Assembly (NCBI GenBank): GCA_031392925.1
Contig: JANMVV010000230.1
Coordinates: forward strand, 1 to 7,642
Direction: 5' to 3'
Length of the DNA: 7,642 nt
From: JAGNNV01 sp031392925
GTDB lineage: Bacteria; Acidobacteriota; Vicinamibacteria; Fen-336; JAGNNV01
This document shows, piece by piece, positions 6,972-7,642 of this stretch. Each line of letters starts with the position of its first letter. Positions within the stretch are counted from its first letter, which is position 1. The translations under genes and the position numbers were made by a program. The notes beneath the pieces were generated by a model, which saw only the letters and a list, made by a program, of their open reading frames with translations, ran no database searches and was not told the DNA's origin.

Positions 6972-7642
6972 TGCAGAGGTCGTACACGTAACCGCCGAGC
7001 ACGCCCCCGATCAGCGGGCCCACGATGGGCACCCACCACCACGAGTTTCCCGCGGTGAACACTTCGCCGCCCCAGCCCGCGATGGCGGTGAAGAGGCGCG
7101 GGCCCAGGTCGCGGGCTGGATTGATGGCGTAGCCCGCGTTGAAGCCGAAGGACATGCCGATGAGGACTACCGCGGCTCCCACGAGGATGGGCTGCAGGCG
7201 TCCTTCCGCCGCGAAGTTCTTCTGGTCGCCCAGCGCGAGGACGAGAAGCACGAGGAGGGCGGTGCCCACGATCTGATCGACGAGGCCGCCCGGAACGTTG
7301 CTCAGGAAGTCCTGGGGATAGGTGGCGAAGATTCCCGCGGTGGCTTTCGCTCCGGTGACGAGTCGGGTGCCGCCATCGTAATGGTTGAAGGCCTCGCGGT
7401 AGGTCACGAAGGTGACCAGGGCGCCCGTGAACGCCCCCGCGGTCTGGGCGAGGCAGTAGGGGATGACCTTCGACCAGGCGAAGCCGCGGTGGACCGCGAG
7501 AGCCAGGGTCACCGCCGGGTTCAGGTGAGCGCCGGAGACTCCCGCGGAGACGTAGATCCCCATGGTCACGGCCAGGCCCCACGCGATGTTGATGGAGATG
7601 TAGGTGCCGTTCGCGTTGCCCGAGAGCACCACCTGGGCCACC
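6952..7642 (-). CDS. Aquaglyceroporin (GlpF-type MIP channel), N-terminus outside window
   Basis: This is a membrane channel of the major intrinsic protein family, likely passing glycerol and similar small neutral solutes. Both pore motifs are present: GAHLNPAVT (first NPA at 7513-7521) and INPARDLGPR (second NPA at 7114-7122). The Asp directly after NPAR is typical of glycerol-type rather than water-only channels. By comparison with E. coli GlpF, the selectivity filter reads Trp, Gly, Tyr, Arg (W in IAWGL, G in LIGMS, Y and R in GYAINPAR). GlpF has Phe in place of Tyr; Tyr at this place also occurs in human AQP3. The frame is open to the window edge. The first full codon is GTG, but the first transmembrane segment, roughly 30 residues, is still missing, so that codon is internal. 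The gene ends with TAG at 6952-6954 and overlaps the convergent mannosidase gene by 20 bases. It is transcribed separately from the + strand operon, so a functional link is only suggestive. Confidence 0.93.
   Translation of the reverse strand, partial: VAQVVLSGNANGTYISINIAWGLAVTMGIYVSAGVSGAHLNPAVTLALAVHRGFAWSKVIPYCLAQTAGAFTGALVTFVTYREAFNHYDGGTRLVTGAKATAGIFATYPQDFLSNVPGGLVDQIVGTALLVLLVLALGDQKNFAAEGRLQPILVGAAVVLIGMSFGFNAGYAINPARDLGPRLFTAIAGWGGEVFTAGNSWWWVPIVGPLIGGVLGGYVYDLCITKHRK

Overview
The window is a fully coding, visibly GC-rich stretch of bacterial DNA. Third codon positions are strongly G/C, and this explains the many long open frames on the wrong strand. It holds five protein genes, two of them cut by the window edges, and no RNA gene, CRISPR array or insertion sequence that I can recognise. 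The lineage cannot be fixed from this sequence; a high-GC Gram-negative type of bacterium is plausible.

Positions 3-4230 and on to 6971 look like one operon on the + strand. In order it encodes: the 3' part of a PHP-domain metallohydrolase of the CehA/McbA type (3-1109); a single protein joining a sugar-type solute-binding protein to an ABC permease (1109-3409); a second MalG-type permease (3406-4230); and a family 38 alpha-mannosidase of the bacterial MngB-like branch (4239-6971). The first three genes overlap by 1 and 4 bases (TGATG, ATGA), and the mannosidase start lies 8 bases after the permease stop, so translation is probably coupled. No ATPase subunit is present in the window.

On the - strand, 6952-7642 is the 3' part of an aquaglyceroporin of the GlpF type. 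It converges on the mannosidase gene, and the two coding regions overlap by 20 bases.

The most coherent reading is a pathway that imports a small mannose-containing compound through a CUT1-type ABC importer and cleaves its alpha-mannosyl bond in the cytoplasm. The PHP protein probably performs a further hydrolytic step, perhaps on a phosphate ester. The true substrate is not visible in the sequence; mannosylglycerate and mannosylated phosphodiesters are hypotheses only. The most unusual item is the fused binding protein-permease, which carries an extra membrane segment exactly where topology requires one.
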